Source: an uncultured Clostridiaceae bacterium (lineage in GTDB: Bacteria; Bacillota; Clostridia; TANB77; CAG-508). Taken from it: a stretch of DNA of 46,268 nt. The stretch is from contig CAOKMR010000011.1 in NCBI GenBank assembly GCA_948469815.1, positions 1 to 46,268 of the forward strand. The letters run 5' to 3'. Positions within the stretch are counted from its first letter, which is position 1. Every line of letters begins with the position of its first letter. A program made the position numbers and the translations under genes. This document shows positions 1-8,541 of this stretch, one piece after another. The notes beneath the pieces were generated by a model. That model saw nothing but the letters and a program-made list of their open reading frames with translations. It did no database searches and was not told the origin of the DNA.

Positions 1-39
1 TATATAATATTCTTTATTATTTTTTAATTCATTTTCCAT
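1..39 (-). CDS. N-terminal end of an unidentified protein (partial)
   Basis: Thirteen codons of a minus-strand gene that runs off the left edge. It begins with an ATG at 39 that follows an AAGGA ribosome site at a proper distance, and reads MENELKNNKEYYI. It lies downstream of the phosphofructokinase gene in the same direction and may be its operon partner. The visible part is too short to name. Confidence 0.5.
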   Translation of the reverse strand, partial: MENELKNNKEYYI

Positions 40-103
40 TATTATTTTTTCCTTATAAAAAAATTGACATGAATGGTAATATACCAAGTCATGCCATATA
101 GCT

Positions 104-1237
104 TTAATCTCCTAATGATATTCCTATATTTCTTGCTGTTTTTACTAAGTCATCATCCATTGTTACTCTTCTTATATTGCTACTTTCTGTATTTCCTGAT
201 ACTGCTCCAATTTCTTTGTTGTTTCCTACAACATCTTCTAATGATACTGAGTCTAATTTTCCATTTTTTAATACTGCTAGTACTCCAAATTTTCCTTGTA
301 ATGCAAGTTCCATTGCTTTTGAACCATATTTTGTTGATAGTACTCTATCATATGCTGTTGGTGTTCCTCCTCTTTGCATGTATCCTAAGGTTGTATTTCT
401 TGATTCTAGTCCTGTTAGTTTTTCTAGTTGTTTTGCTACTGTTTCTCCAACTCCACCAAGTTTTGTGTTATCAACACCTGTTCCGTTATCTCTTACACCT
501 TTTACTGTTATTTCTCCATTTAATGGTTTTGCCCCTTCTGCTACTACTACTAGACTAAATCTTTTTCCTATTTCTATTCTAGATTTTATTTTTTCTGCTA
601 CTTTGTTTAAATCATATGGTATTTCTGGTATTAATGCAACATCTGCTCCCCCTGCTATTGAAGCTTCTAGTGCAATCCATCCAGCATATCTTCCCATAAC
701 TTCTAATACCATTATTCTATGATGTGTTTCTCCTGTTGAGTGTAATCTATCAAGTGCTTCCATTGCAACTGATACTGCTGTATTATATCCAAATGTAATG
801 TCTGTACATGCTACATCATTGTCTATCGTTTTTGGTACTCCTATTACATTAATTCCTTTTAATGAAAAGTCTCTGGCAGATTTTTGTGTTCCATCGCCTC
901 CTAATGTAAATACACAGTCAAATCCTGCGTCTTTAACATTTTTAACACATATATCTGATAAGTCTTTATATACTGTTTGTCCATTTTCTTCTACTTTGTA
1001 ATGGAACACATTTGAGTTTGTTGATGAACCTATTACTGAGCCACCTTTGTGTAAAATTCCTGATGCAGTAGTTGCTGATTCAAGTTTTATATAATTGTTT
1101 TCTAGTAAACCTTTATACCCTTCTATGTATCCATAGCATTCTACTCCATTATTTTCTGCTGTCTTTACAATTCCTCTTATTACAGCATTAAATCCTGCTA
1201 CATCTCCACCATTTGCTAAAATTGCTACCTTTTTCAT
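104..1237 (-). CDS. 6-phosphofructokinase, mixed-substrate (group III) type
   Basis: Phosphorylates fructose 6-phosphate to the 1,6-bisphosphate in glycolysis; cytoplasmic. The 377 residues carry the GGDGT phosphate-donor loop (113-117), PKTIDND with the catalytic Asp at about 139, and the MGRYAGW substrate motif. The position equal to E. coli Gly104 is Gly, which in known enzymes goes with ATP. The position equal to Gly124 is Lys, as in the PPi-type and 'mixed-substrate' clade. From family knowledge the Gly/Lys combination is found in ATP-dependent members of group III, so ATP use is inferred. The ATG follows an AAGGGA site about 12 bases upstream. The gene is intact and its codon use matches the housekeeping genes next to it. 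Confidence 0.93.
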   Translation of the reverse strand: MKKVAILANGGDVAGFNAVIRGIVKTAENNGVECYGYIEGYKGLLENNYIKLESATTASGILHKGGSVIGSSTNSNVFHYKVEENGQTVYKDLSDICVKNVKDAGFDCVFTLGGDGTQKSARDFSLKGINVIGVPKTIDNDVACTDITFGYNTAVSVAMEALDRLHSTGETHHRIMVLEVMGRYAGWIALEASIAGGADVALIPEIPYDLNKVAEKIKSRIEIGKRFSLVVVAEGAKPLNGEITVKGVRDNGTGVDNTKLGGVGETVAKQLEKLTGLESRNTTLGYMQRGGTPTAYDRVLSTKYGSKAMELALQGKFGVLAVLKNGKLDSVSLEDVVGNNKEIGAVSGNTESSNIRRVTMDDDLVKTARNIGISLGD

Positions 1238-1365
1238 TTTTTATCATTTCCCTTCTATTTACCCTATATGGTCTATCTTTTTTTATTATTATATCAATTT
1301 TCAAAAAAAATACAATATTTTTTTTAATTTTTTATAACAATTTTATGATATATTATCTTTAACAT

Positions 1366-1385
1366 GGACGCCCGACGGGCGCCCC
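1366..1385. repeat. GC-rich palindromic intergenic repeat (short form)
   Basis: A 20-bp island of Gs and Cs in AT-rich DNA with arms CGCCCG and CGGGCG around one base. It ends in GCCCC like the other repeats of this family at 4693, 6758, 10109 and 12861. It lies between the phosphofructokinase gene and manA. Confidence 0.6.
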
Positions 1386-1423
1386 TTCATTAATATACAA
1401 TATTTTATAATAAATGCAAATAT

Positions 1424-2371
1424 TTAAATATACACCTTCATTAATTTCATATTTCCATTTATTGTATATTCTCCTAATTCTGATGGAATTAAGAATACAC
1501 TTCCCATTTGAATGTCTTTTTCAAAGTTATTTGTCTTAACTTTTCCTGTTCCTTCTAAAACTATATATGCTGTAAATGTTTCTATATCTGAGTGTTCTAT
1601 TATATTGTTTTTCAAACTAATTAGATCTATATTAAAATTCTTAGAATTATATATATTTATTGTATTATCAAATTTACTATAGTTATATACTTCTGTTTTA
1701 TTGTCTAATTTTATTACTTCAAGGGCTTTTTCTGTATGCAATTGTCTTGGCTTTCCGTCTAATCCAATTCTGTTCCAATCATATACTCTATATGTAACAT
1801 CACTGCTTTGTTGAATTTCGCATAATATCATTCCTCCACATATAGCATGAATTGTCCCTGCTTGTATTGATATAAAGTCACCCTTTTTTACATTAACATA
1901 TTTTACGTTATTTTCAATATCTTTTATTGATTCTTTAAGATTTTCTTGATTAATATTTTCTTTGAAACCATAAACAATCTTTGCATTTTCTGTACAGTTC
2001 ATTATATACCAAACTTCATTTTTGCCTGAGTCGTTTTCATATTTTCTTGCATATTCATCGTCTGGATGTACTTGTATTGATAAATTTTCTTTTGCATCTA
2101 TAAATTTTACTAATATTGGGAATCTTTCTATTTCTATACATTTATTACCGAAAATTTCTTTTCTTTTACTTTTATCGTTAAATAACTCATATAAGTTTTC
2201 ATTATTAAATGCTTCGTTTAGTATTTGACTTATTCCATTACTATGTGCAGATATTTCCCAACTTTCTCCTATATTTTCTTCTTCTATTTTTCTATTTAGA
2301 AAATTTTTTATATTGTTTCCTCCCCAAACTACTTGTTTATAGATTGGCTTAAAAAATATTGGTTCTAGCAT
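1424..2371 (-). CDS. manA: mannose-6-phosphate isomerase, class I
   Basis: Interconverts mannose 6-phosphate and fructose 6-phosphate, feeding mannose into glycolysis or supplying mannose phosphates. The 315 residues match the short Gram-positive class I type. The zinc-site motif QVHPDD lies at 100-105, with a further Glu at 119, and GTIHAI with another His at 172-177. A cupin-like C-terminal domain follows. The ATG sits after an AAGGAAG site. It is co-oriented with the phosphomannomutase/phosphoglucomutase downstream in the window, and the two act on the same sugar phosphates. No defects seen. Confidence 0.93.
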   Translation of the reverse strand: MLEPIFFKPIYKQVVWGGNNIKNFLNRKIEEENIGESWEISAHSNGISQILNEAFNNENLYELFNDKSKRKEIFGNKCIEIERFPILVKFIDAKENLSIQVHPDDEYARKYENDSGKNEVWYIMNCTENAKIVYGFKENINQENLKESIKDIENNVKYVNVKKGDFISIQAGTIHAICGGMILCEIQQSSDVTYRVYDWNRIGLDGKPRQLHTEKALEVIKLDNKTEVYNYSKFDNTINIYNSKNFNIDLISLKNNIIEHSDIETFTAYIVLEGTGKVKTNNFEKDIQMGSVFLIPSELGEYTINGNMKLMKVYI

Positions 2372-2413
2372 ATTATCGCTTCCTTTTAATATTTTTAATT
2401 TTATGTTGATTGT

Positions 2414-2434
2414 AATAGGGCACAGTTGTATATT
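2414..2434. repeat. remnant of the GC-rich intergenic repeat
   Basis: The short string AGGGCACAGTTGT between manA and the mutase gene resembles the left half of the repeat at 10109-10160. The other half is absent. Weak evidence. Confidence 0.25.
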
Positions 2435-2463
2435 TGTTCTCTTCTAGCCTAGTTAAATTTTAT

Positions 2464-4188
2464 TTATTCTGTTAATTTTAATACCTCTGCTTTTAATTCC
2501 TCTGCTTGTTGTTTTGAGTCTTCTAAGCTATTTCCTTTAACACCTATATAAAATTTTATTTTTGGCTCTGTTCCTGATGGTCTTGCACAGCACCATGCAT
2601 CATTTGATAGTTCATAATATAATACATTTGATGTTGGTAAATCTATTTTTGATGTGTTCCCTGTCATCATTTCTTTTCTTTCTTGAATTCTATAGTCTCT
2701 TACTGCTTTTACATCCCATCTACCAATTCTTACAGGTGGATTGTTTCTCATTTTTGACATCATATTTTGTATTTTCGTTGCTCCATCTGCTCCTTTTAGT
2801 GTAATACTTGCTAAGTCTTCTCTGTAATATCCATATTTATTATATATGTTTATCATTTGATCCCATAGAGTTAACCCATGTTTTTTGTAGTATGCTGCTG
2901 TTTCACAAAGTGCCATTACTGCTACTATAGCATCTTTATCTCTTGCATGTGTACCTACTAAACACCCATAGCTTTCTTCATATCCAAATATGTATTCATA
3001 TTTATGATTTTGTTCAAAGACTCTTATTTGTTCTCCTATATATTTAAAGCCTGTTAATACTTCTATTAATTTAATATTATATTCTTTAACCATTTGGTCA
3101 GCCATATTAGATGATACTATAGTTTTTATAAGTGCACCATTTTGTGGAAGCAGACCTTTTTCCTTTCTTTGACTTAACTGATATTCAGCAATTAATAGTC
3201 CTGACATATTTCCTGTGAATGCTTTGTATTCTCCAGTTTTAACATCTTTTGCATATACTCCTAATCTATCTGCATCTGGATCTGTTGCTAAAACTATATC
3301 TGCCTCTACCTCTTTTGCTAATTTTAATGCTAATTCAAATGCTTTTGGGTCTTCTGGGTTTGGATATGCTAAAGTTGTAAATTCTCCATCTGGCATTTCT
3401 TGTTCTGGAACTACATAGACATTTTCAAATCCTAATTCATCTAAAATACGTCTTGCTGGTAAATTTCCTGTACCATTGAATGGTGTATATACAATTTTTA
3501 TATCTTTTGCCATTTCTTTTATTGCTTCTGGATTTAATACAAGTTTGTGTAGTTCTTCCATGTATCTATCGTCAATTTCTTTTCCAATTATATTAAATAA
3601 TCCTTTATTTTTTGCTTCTTCTTCTGATATTAATTTTATTTCTGAATAGTCTTCTATATTATTTACTTCTGTAATTATTTGTTTGTCTTTTGGGGCAATT
3701 ATTTGTGCTCCATCTGCCCAATACACTTTATATCCATTGTATTCTGGTGGATTATGACTTGCTGTTATTACAATTCCTGCAATACAGCCTAGTTCTCTTA
3801 CTGCAAATGATAGTTCTGGAGTTGGTCTTAATGAATCGAATAAATATGTTTTTATTCCATTTGCATTTAATATTAATGCTGCACGTTTACTAAATTCTGG
3901 AGACATTCTCCTTGAATCATATGCAATGGCTACTCCTTGTTTTTCCCCTTTTTCTTTTATTATAAAATTAGCTAAACCTTGTGTTGCTTTTCCTACAGTA
4001 TAATAGTTCATTCTGTTTGTTCCTGCACCTATTATTCCTCTAAGTCCTGCGGTTCCAAATTCTAAGTCCTTGTAAAATCTGTCTTTTATTTCTTCGTTAT
4101 TACCTTTTATATTTGCTAATTCTGTTTTCGTTTGTTCATCAAACATTTTATTATTTAGCCACTGTTCATATTTCTCAAGATACTCCAT
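2464..4188 (-). CDS. phosphoglucomutase/phosphomannomutase (alpha-D-phosphohexomutase)
   Basis: Moves phosphate between C6 and C1 of glucose or mannose, linking glycolysis with glycogen and envelope sugar synthesis. The 574-residue protein has the phosphoserine loop TASHNPPEYNG (Ser at about 144), the metal loop DPDADRLG near 300, the sugar loop GYEESYG and the C-terminal RPSGTEPK phosphate site, in family order. The length suits the PgcA-type enzymes of Firmicutes. The ATG at 4188 is preferred to the GTG three codons upstream, because the AAGGAG site is 8 bases before the ATG and would overlap the GTG. Intact. Confidence 0.93.
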   Translation of the reverse strand: MEYLEKYEQWLNNKMFDEQTKTELANIKGNNEEIKDRFYKDLEFGTAGLRGIIGAGTNRMNYYTVGKATQGLANFIIKEKGEKQGVAIAYDSRRMSPEFSKRAALILNANGIKTYLFDSLRPTPELSFAVRELGCIAGIVITASHNPPEYNGYKVYWADGAQIIAPKDKQIITEVNNIEDYSEIKLISEEEAKNKGLFNIIGKEIDDRYMEELHKLVLNPEAIKEMAKDIKIVYTPFNGTGNLPARRILDELGFENVYVVPEQEMPDGEFTTLAYPNPEDPKAFELALKLAKEVEADIVLATDPDADRLGVYAKDVKTGEYKAFTGNMSGLLIAEYQLSQRKEKGLLPQNGALIKTIVSSNMADQMVKEYNIKLIEVLTGFKYIGEQIRVFEQNHKYEYIFGYEESYGCLVGTHARDKDAIVAVMALCETAAYYKKHGLTLWDQMINIYNKYGYYREDLASITLKGADGATKIQNMMSKMRNNPPVRIGRWDVKAVRDYRIQERKEMMTGNTSKIDLPTSNVLYYELSNDAWCCARPSGTEPKIKFYIGVKGNSLEDSKQQAEELKAEVLKLTE

Positions 4189-4308
4189 TTTTACCACTCC
4201 TTTTTAATACCTAAGTATTCCCGTATATATTTTTATCACATTTTTGTGGTTTTGTAAATATCTTTTCAAATTATTGTATAGCAATTTTGTAGAAAATATA
4301 TCATATAT

Positions 4309-4353
4309 AAAACTAAACAATCCAACCTTTAACAAGTTGGATTGTTTAGTTTT
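4309..4353 (-). terminator. strong intrinsic terminator hairpin
   Basis: A perfect 18-bp inverted repeat (4309-4326 and 4336-4353) with a 9-base loop. Its ends are A-rich on one side and T-rich on the other, so it can work in both directions. It lies 12 bases after the stop of the 59-residue ORF and upstream of the mutase gene. Confidence 0.85.
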
Positions 4354-4364
4354 GGTTTTCCTAT

Positions 4365-4544
4365 TTAGGAAAACTGCTTGACCGTTAGTCCTGAACTAAT
4401 GATTGCCTTTAGGTCTCCGTCCTTATCGAGTTTATAATCGTATTCGTCCGCAATATCACGTATGTATTGACCTTCTAAGTTTTCCACCCCTTCATTATTA
4501 CGGACACGGAGTCCATTTTTAATCATCCAAGATTCTCTTTCCAT
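4365..4544 (-). CDS. small acidic protein of unknown function, 59 residues
   Basis: An ORF below usual length cut-offs. It starts with ATG at 4544, seven bases after a near-perfect AAGGAGG, and ends in TAA just before an 18-bp terminator, so it forms its own transcription unit. The peptide begins MERESWMIKN and ends GLTVKQFS. It has no Cys and no membrane segment and is rich in Asp, Glu and Arg. About 39% of its bases are G or C (71 of 180 counted), well above its neighbours, and it uses codons such as CGT, CTC and GAC that are rare nearby. That suggests recent arrival. I do not recognise the family. The RBS, terminator and codon phase support translation. Confidence 0.65.
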   Translation of the reverse strand: MERESWMIKNGLRVRNNEGVENLEGQYIRDIADEYDYKLDKDGDLKAIISSGLTVKQFS

Positions 4545-4827
4545 ACCATAGCCTCCTTGTGCTTTTGAAATTTCTATTGTACATCTAATATTCTAACATA
4601 AAATATTAGTATTATCAATAGTTGTATTTAATAGCAGAGAAATTTAATCATATCATAAAATAGAAAGTAGTATTTAGAAATAGTAGAGAATATGTAGGGG
4701 CGATTATTAATCGCCCGTTGTAATAAAGGCTTTCCAAAAATATTATATCCTTATGCATATTCTTCGAAGTGCGGACGCACATTGTGCGCCCCTACACGAT
4801 ATAATGAATAGTGAATGAGATGAATAA
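4545..4827. other. intergenic region with promoter space and a miniature repeat
   Basis: The stretch between the 59-residue ORF and the GH15 gene. Apart from the ribosome site at 4552-4558 and the inverted-repeat element at 4693-4796 it is plain AT-rich sequence. No further gene is visible. Confidence 0.5.
4693..4796. repeat. miniature inverted-repeat element
   Basis: About 104 bp bounded by perfect 10-bp inverted ends, TGTAGGGGCG at the left and CGCCCCTACA at the right. Each end is itself part of a hairpin: GGGCGATTATTAATCGCCC at the left and a GCGCACAATGTGCGTCC stem at the right. The centre is AT-rich with no ORF. The layout suggests a non-autonomous MITE. Related elements lie at 6758-6827 and 10109-10160. 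Confidence 0.65.
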
Positions 4828-6723
4828 TTATTTTACTAGTTCTTTTAATTTGTTTAGTACCAGTATAAACATTGCATGTGACCACCCCAATCCTATTACC
4901 CATGCTGGTTCCATCTTTTGATTATCTACTTGCTCTGCTAAGAATCCATGAGGATTTTGCGTTTTTACAACAAAGTCAAAACATTCTTTTGCTTCTTTTA
5001 TTTTACCTATTTCTATGTAATATAATGCCATCCATAGTGTTGCTATTACCCATGGTCTATCTCCAGTATAATGATCTCCTTCAAATCTTAAATACCCTCC
5101 TGTGTATGTTCGTAATGTCATGTTTATTCTCTCTATTGTATTTTGTATCTTTTTCTCTTTTGGAGAAAATACATTAAATGGTACAATTGCTCCTAATACA
5201 CTTATATCTATTTTATCATCTTCTAAGTTTCTTCTATAATAATTATTTTGTTCATCATAAAAATTACTTACTATAAATTCTTTTATTTTTCTTAATTTGT
5301 CTTGTAATGTTTGAATTTGACCTTTTATTTCATTTTGTTTTAATCTATTGTTTACAAATTCTGGTAATATTAGCTCGTTTACTTTTATCATTGCTTCAAA
5401 ACTTGCATAAATACTTGATAGTGAATATAAACTCACTCCCTCATGCATTTCCCATAAATCATAACTTACTTTTTCTGGATTTTCTCCTTTTAAAATTTTA
5501 TTAATATATTTTTCTAAATATTTTGTGGCTTTTTCTAGCATTTTAAAATTGTCCTTTAAGAATCTATAGTCTTTTGTTTTTAGATAATGGCTGTATACTC
5601 CAAAGATTACACTTGAGGTTTCATCTATTTGGTACCCCCAAGCTGGTGCTAATCTTCCATCTGTATAAAATCTTTGCTCCCACATACCATTTTTACTTTG
5701 CGTGTTTTTGCAGAAATTTTTATAAAATTTTTCGGTTTCTTTTGCCATATTTAGCAAGTCTAAGGCACTTGTTATAAATACTGCATCTCTTGGCCATGAA
5801 TATGCATATCTTCCACATGCTGTTTTTCCTTCATCTATTTCCATTGCTGCTGCTATCCCCCCTGTTTCGGAGTTTCCTAGTAATGGGTATAATAATATTG
5901 TTCTATCATAAACATTTTTTACCATTTGTTCATAACTATTATTTTCAAATTCAATATTTGAATGACTTTTTAAGTATCTTCTCCAATATTTTTTTGTTTT
6001 ATATATTTCTTCGTTATAGTCTTTTTTTACAATATTGTCTATGTCTTTTTCTATATCTGGTAATCTATATTTTTCTCTATTATCATTTATATATATGTAC
6101 AATGGTATCTCAATTTCTCCATTTGGTTCTATTACTTGTAAATCATATATAATTCCTGAATTGTTTGTCATTCCTATATAGTCTTTGTCTCCTAATACTC
6201 CACTTTCTATTACCTCATCTACTCCATGCAATTTATGTGACATTATATCTTTATTTGAAAATATAGAAAAATTATAGTCATGAGTGTACTGTATTAGACC
6301 TTTATCTATTATTCTTGAGGCTACATCATTATTTTCATTTGTTAATAGTTTAGACTTTACTATTAGCTTAACCTCTAATGGAATTGTATTTTGGTTTATT
6401 AATTTATATTTTCTTATTAGTAAATTATCTTCTCCTATTGGTGCACAATCTGTTTGGATTATTCCTAATTTAAAATATGTATTTTCGATTTCTGTGTTTA
6501 ATACATTTGTGCCTTCTGAGTAGTATTGGTCATATACATTGTTTATATCTTGTTCTAAATGAATTAATCCTGAATCATTTACTTTTACCCCTACTTTAAA
6601 TTCTTCTATAAATTGCTTAAAGTCTATATTGGGATAAAATAACCTTATTAATTCCCCTTTTTTCGTTAAACCTGCTCTAATTTTATTGTTTCCTATAATT
6701 GCATCATTAAAATATTTGTTCAT
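4828..6723 (-). CDS. glycoside hydrolase family 15 protein (glucoamylase/isomaltase-like)
   Basis: Predicted exo-acting alpha-glucosidase that releases glucose from alpha-glucan or isomalto-oligosaccharides. It has no signal peptide, so it acts in the cytoplasm. Of 631 residues, about 1-250 form the N-terminal beta-sandwich domain. The (alpha/alpha)6 barrel follows, with YSWPRDA at 308-314, the substrate loop LAPAWGYQIDETS (358-370), YDLWEMHEG at 421-429 holding the likely catalytic acid Glu, and GDRPWVIATLW near the C-terminus. The length fits bacterial GH15 enzymes. ATG follows AAGGAG. Together with the mutase downstream this suggests turnover of stored or imported glucans. The exact substrate cannot be read from sequence. 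Confidence 0.88.
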   Translation of the reverse strand: MNKYFNDAIIGNNKIRAGLTKKGELIRLFYPNIDFKQFIEEFKVGVKVNDSGLIHLEQDINNVYDQYYSEGTNVLNTEIENTYFKLGIIQTDCAPIGEDNLLIRKYKLINQNTIPLEVKLIVKSKLLTNENNDVASRIIDKGLIQYTHDYNFSIFSNKDIMSHKLHGVDEVIESGVLGDKDYIGMTNNSGIIYDLQVIEPNGEIEIPLYIYINDNREKYRLPDIEKDIDNIVKKDYNEEIYKTKKYWRRYLKSHSNIEFENNSYEQMVKNVYDRTILLYPLLGNSETGGIAAAMEIDEGKTACGRYAYSWPRDAVFITSALDLLNMAKETEKFYKNFCKNTQSKNGMWEQRFYTDGRLAPAWGYQIDETSSVIFGVYSHYLKTKDYRFLKDNFKMLEKATKYLEKYINKILKGENPEKVSYDLWEMHEGVSLYSLSSIYASFEAMIKVNELILPEFVNNRLKQNEIKGQIQTLQDKLRKIKEFIVSNFYDEQNNYYRRNLEDDKIDISVLGAIVPFNVFSPKEKKIQNTIERINMTLRTYTGGYLRFEGDHYTGDRPWVIATLWMALYYIEIGKIKEAKECFDFVVKTQNPHGFLAEQVDNQKMEPAWVIGLGWSHAMFILVLNKLKELVK

Positions 6724-6757
6724 TTGTTTTTCTCCTTTTTATATTGATGTTTTATTA

Positions 6758-6827
6758 GAGGCACGTTGCACGTGCCCTTTTTGGATTTATCTCTTTTTAA
6801 TGGGCACATGCAATGTGCCCCTACGTA
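6758..6827. repeat. miniature inverted-repeat element with two GC-rich hairpins
   Basis: Two hairpins with GGGCAC/GTGCCC cores flank a 24-base AT-rich centre. The outer ends GAGGCAC and GTGCCCC are near-complementary, and the right end runs into CTACGTAG. The architecture matches the element at 4693-4796 although the inner bases differ. Confidence 0.6.
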
Positions 6828-6841
6828 GATATATTTTTATC

Positions 6842-8488
6842 TTATTGTATAATTTCTACAATTAAACGTTCAATTTCACGTAAACGCAATCTTATCTCTT
6901 TTTCTTTATTACCAATAGCATCTTGAGTTAATATATCTTCTTTTAATATTGTTTCCATATCTTCAATCTCATTTTTAATAGTTTTTACTTTTGCTAATAT
7001 ATCATCATTTATAGAGTCTATTCTTTCTGGTAATTGTATTGTTTCTAATAGAGTTATTTCTTCATTTTTAAGTTCATATTTTTCTCCTAGTTTAGGTATA
7101 GTTACTGGGATATCTGTTGTTTCTTCAATTTTGTGCTTTAATGTATTTTTGGCTTCTTCTTCTCCATGTACTAAAATTATTTGTTTTGGTTTCTTGAAAA
7201 ATGAGTATATAAAGTTTAATAACCATTCTTGGTCAGCATGACCTGAGTATCCCTCTATATATTCTATTTTTGCATTAACTGCTATTTCTTCTCCAAATAT
7301 TTTTACTTTTTTTGCTCCATTTACTATTGCTCTACCTAATGTTCCTTGTACTTGATATCCTACAAATAATATTGTTGATTTTGGATTCCATAAATTATGT
7401 TTTAAATGATGTTTTATTCTTCCAACATCACACATTCCACTTGCTGATATTATTATACATGGTTCTGTACTTTCATTTAGTGCTTTTGATTCTTCTGCTG
7501 TTTTTGTAAATTTTAGACCATCGAATTCAAGTGGATTATCTCCTCTTTGTATTTCTTCTTTTACATCATCATCAAATAATTCTTCATTTTGTTTGAAGAT
7601 TTCTGTTGCTGATATTGCAAGAGGGCTATCTACATATACTGGTGTGTTCATTAAAATATTGTATTTATTTATAAATTCTTCATCGTTTGTACCATCTTTT
7701 ATTTTGTTTAATTCATATAATATTTCTTGTGTTCTTCCTACCGCAAATGATGGAATAATTACATTTCCTCCTTGTAAAAGTGTACTTGAGGCTATATTTA
7801 AAAAATCTTCTGCTTTAGTTTCGTTTTTCATGTGTAATCTATTACCATATGTAGATTCCATAACTAAATAGTCTGCATCTTCTATCATTGTTGGAGATGA
7901 TAAAAGTGGTATATCATTATTTCCTATATCTCCTGAGAATACAGCCTTCTCTGTTTTTTCATTTTCTGTTATCCATACTTCTATTATACTTGAACCTAAC
8001 ATATGTCCAGCATCGTTAAATCTTACTTTTATGTTTTCGTCTATATCAATTATTTCATCATATTTTATTGGTTTAAATATTTCTAATGATTTTTGTGCTT
8101 CTTCTGCTGTATATAAAGGATTTAATAATGTTTTGCCTTGTCTCATTCTTTTTCTGTTTTTCCATTCCATTTCCATTTCTTGGATATGCCCACTGTCTGG
8201 TAACATTATATTACATAAATCACAGGTTGCTTTGGTTGCATATACTGGATTTCTAAATCCATCATTATATAGTTTTGGTATTCTTCCTGAATGGTCTATA
8301 TGTGCATGTGTTAAAAGCATGAAGTCTATTTCTTCTGGATTATATGCAAATATATCAAAGTTTTTTTCTTCTTCTTTTGCTTGACCTTGATACATTCCAC
8401 AGTCTACTAAAAATTTCCTTCCTGCTCCTTCTACTAAAAAATTAGAACCTGTTACTCCTGTGGTTGCTCCTAAAAAACTTATTTTCAT
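6842..8488 (-). CDS. beta-CASP metallo-beta-lactamase fold nuclease (RNA-processing type)
   Basis: A 548-residue MBL-fold protein of the beta-CASP group, whose members cut RNA using two zinc ions. Motif 2, HAHIDH, is at 61-66. GDIG, the SMTIYG-like ESTYGN, and the beta-CASP motifs ISASGM and EYIEGYSGHADQ follow. A C-terminal region of about 90 residues is mostly helical and charged. There is no KH domain and no signal peptide. The start at 8488 is chosen because AAGGA lies six bases upstream and the fold begins directly (MKISFLG). An ATG further upstream would add 14 residues without family support. The substrate is unknown; a role in RNA turnover is inferred from the family. Confidence 0.85.
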   Translation of the reverse strand: MKISFLGATTGVTGSNFLVEGAGRKFLVDCGMYQGQAKEEEKNFDIFAYNPEEIDFMLLTHAHIDHSGRIPKLYNDGFRNPVYATKATCDLCNIMLPDSGHIQEMEMEWKNRKRMRQGKTLLNPLYTAEEAQKSLEIFKPIKYDEIIDIDENIKVRFNDAGHMLGSSIIEVWITENEKTEKAVFSGDIGNNDIPLLSSPTMIEDADYLVMESTYGNRLHMKNETKAEDFLNIASSTLLQGGNVIIPSFAVGRTQEILYELNKIKDGTNDEEFINKYNILMNTPVYVDSPLAISATEIFKQNEELFDDDVKEEIQRGDNPLEFDGLKFTKTAEESKALNESTEPCIIISASGMCDVGRIKHHLKHNLWNPKSTILFVGYQVQGTLGRAIVNGAKKVKIFGEEIAVNAKIEYIEGYSGHADQEWLLNFIYSFFKKPKQIILVHGEEEAKNTLKHKIEETTDIPVTIPKLGEKYELKNEEITLLETIQLPERIDSINDDILAKVKTIKNEIEDMETILKEDILTQDAIGNKEKEIRLRLREIERLIVEIIQ

Positions 8489-8541
8489 ATTTTCCTTCAT
8501 TCCTTTCTGGTTACAAATTTGAGATAGCAATAATTTCCTTG

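Noticed and set aside
73..558. Leu/Phe-rich plus-strand ORFs opposite the minus-strand genes (for example 73-558, 8906-9541, 18553-19170)
   Set aside because: They are antisense shadows of AT-rich coding sequence, lack ribosome sites and have the composition expected from reverse complements of Lys/Glu-rich genes.
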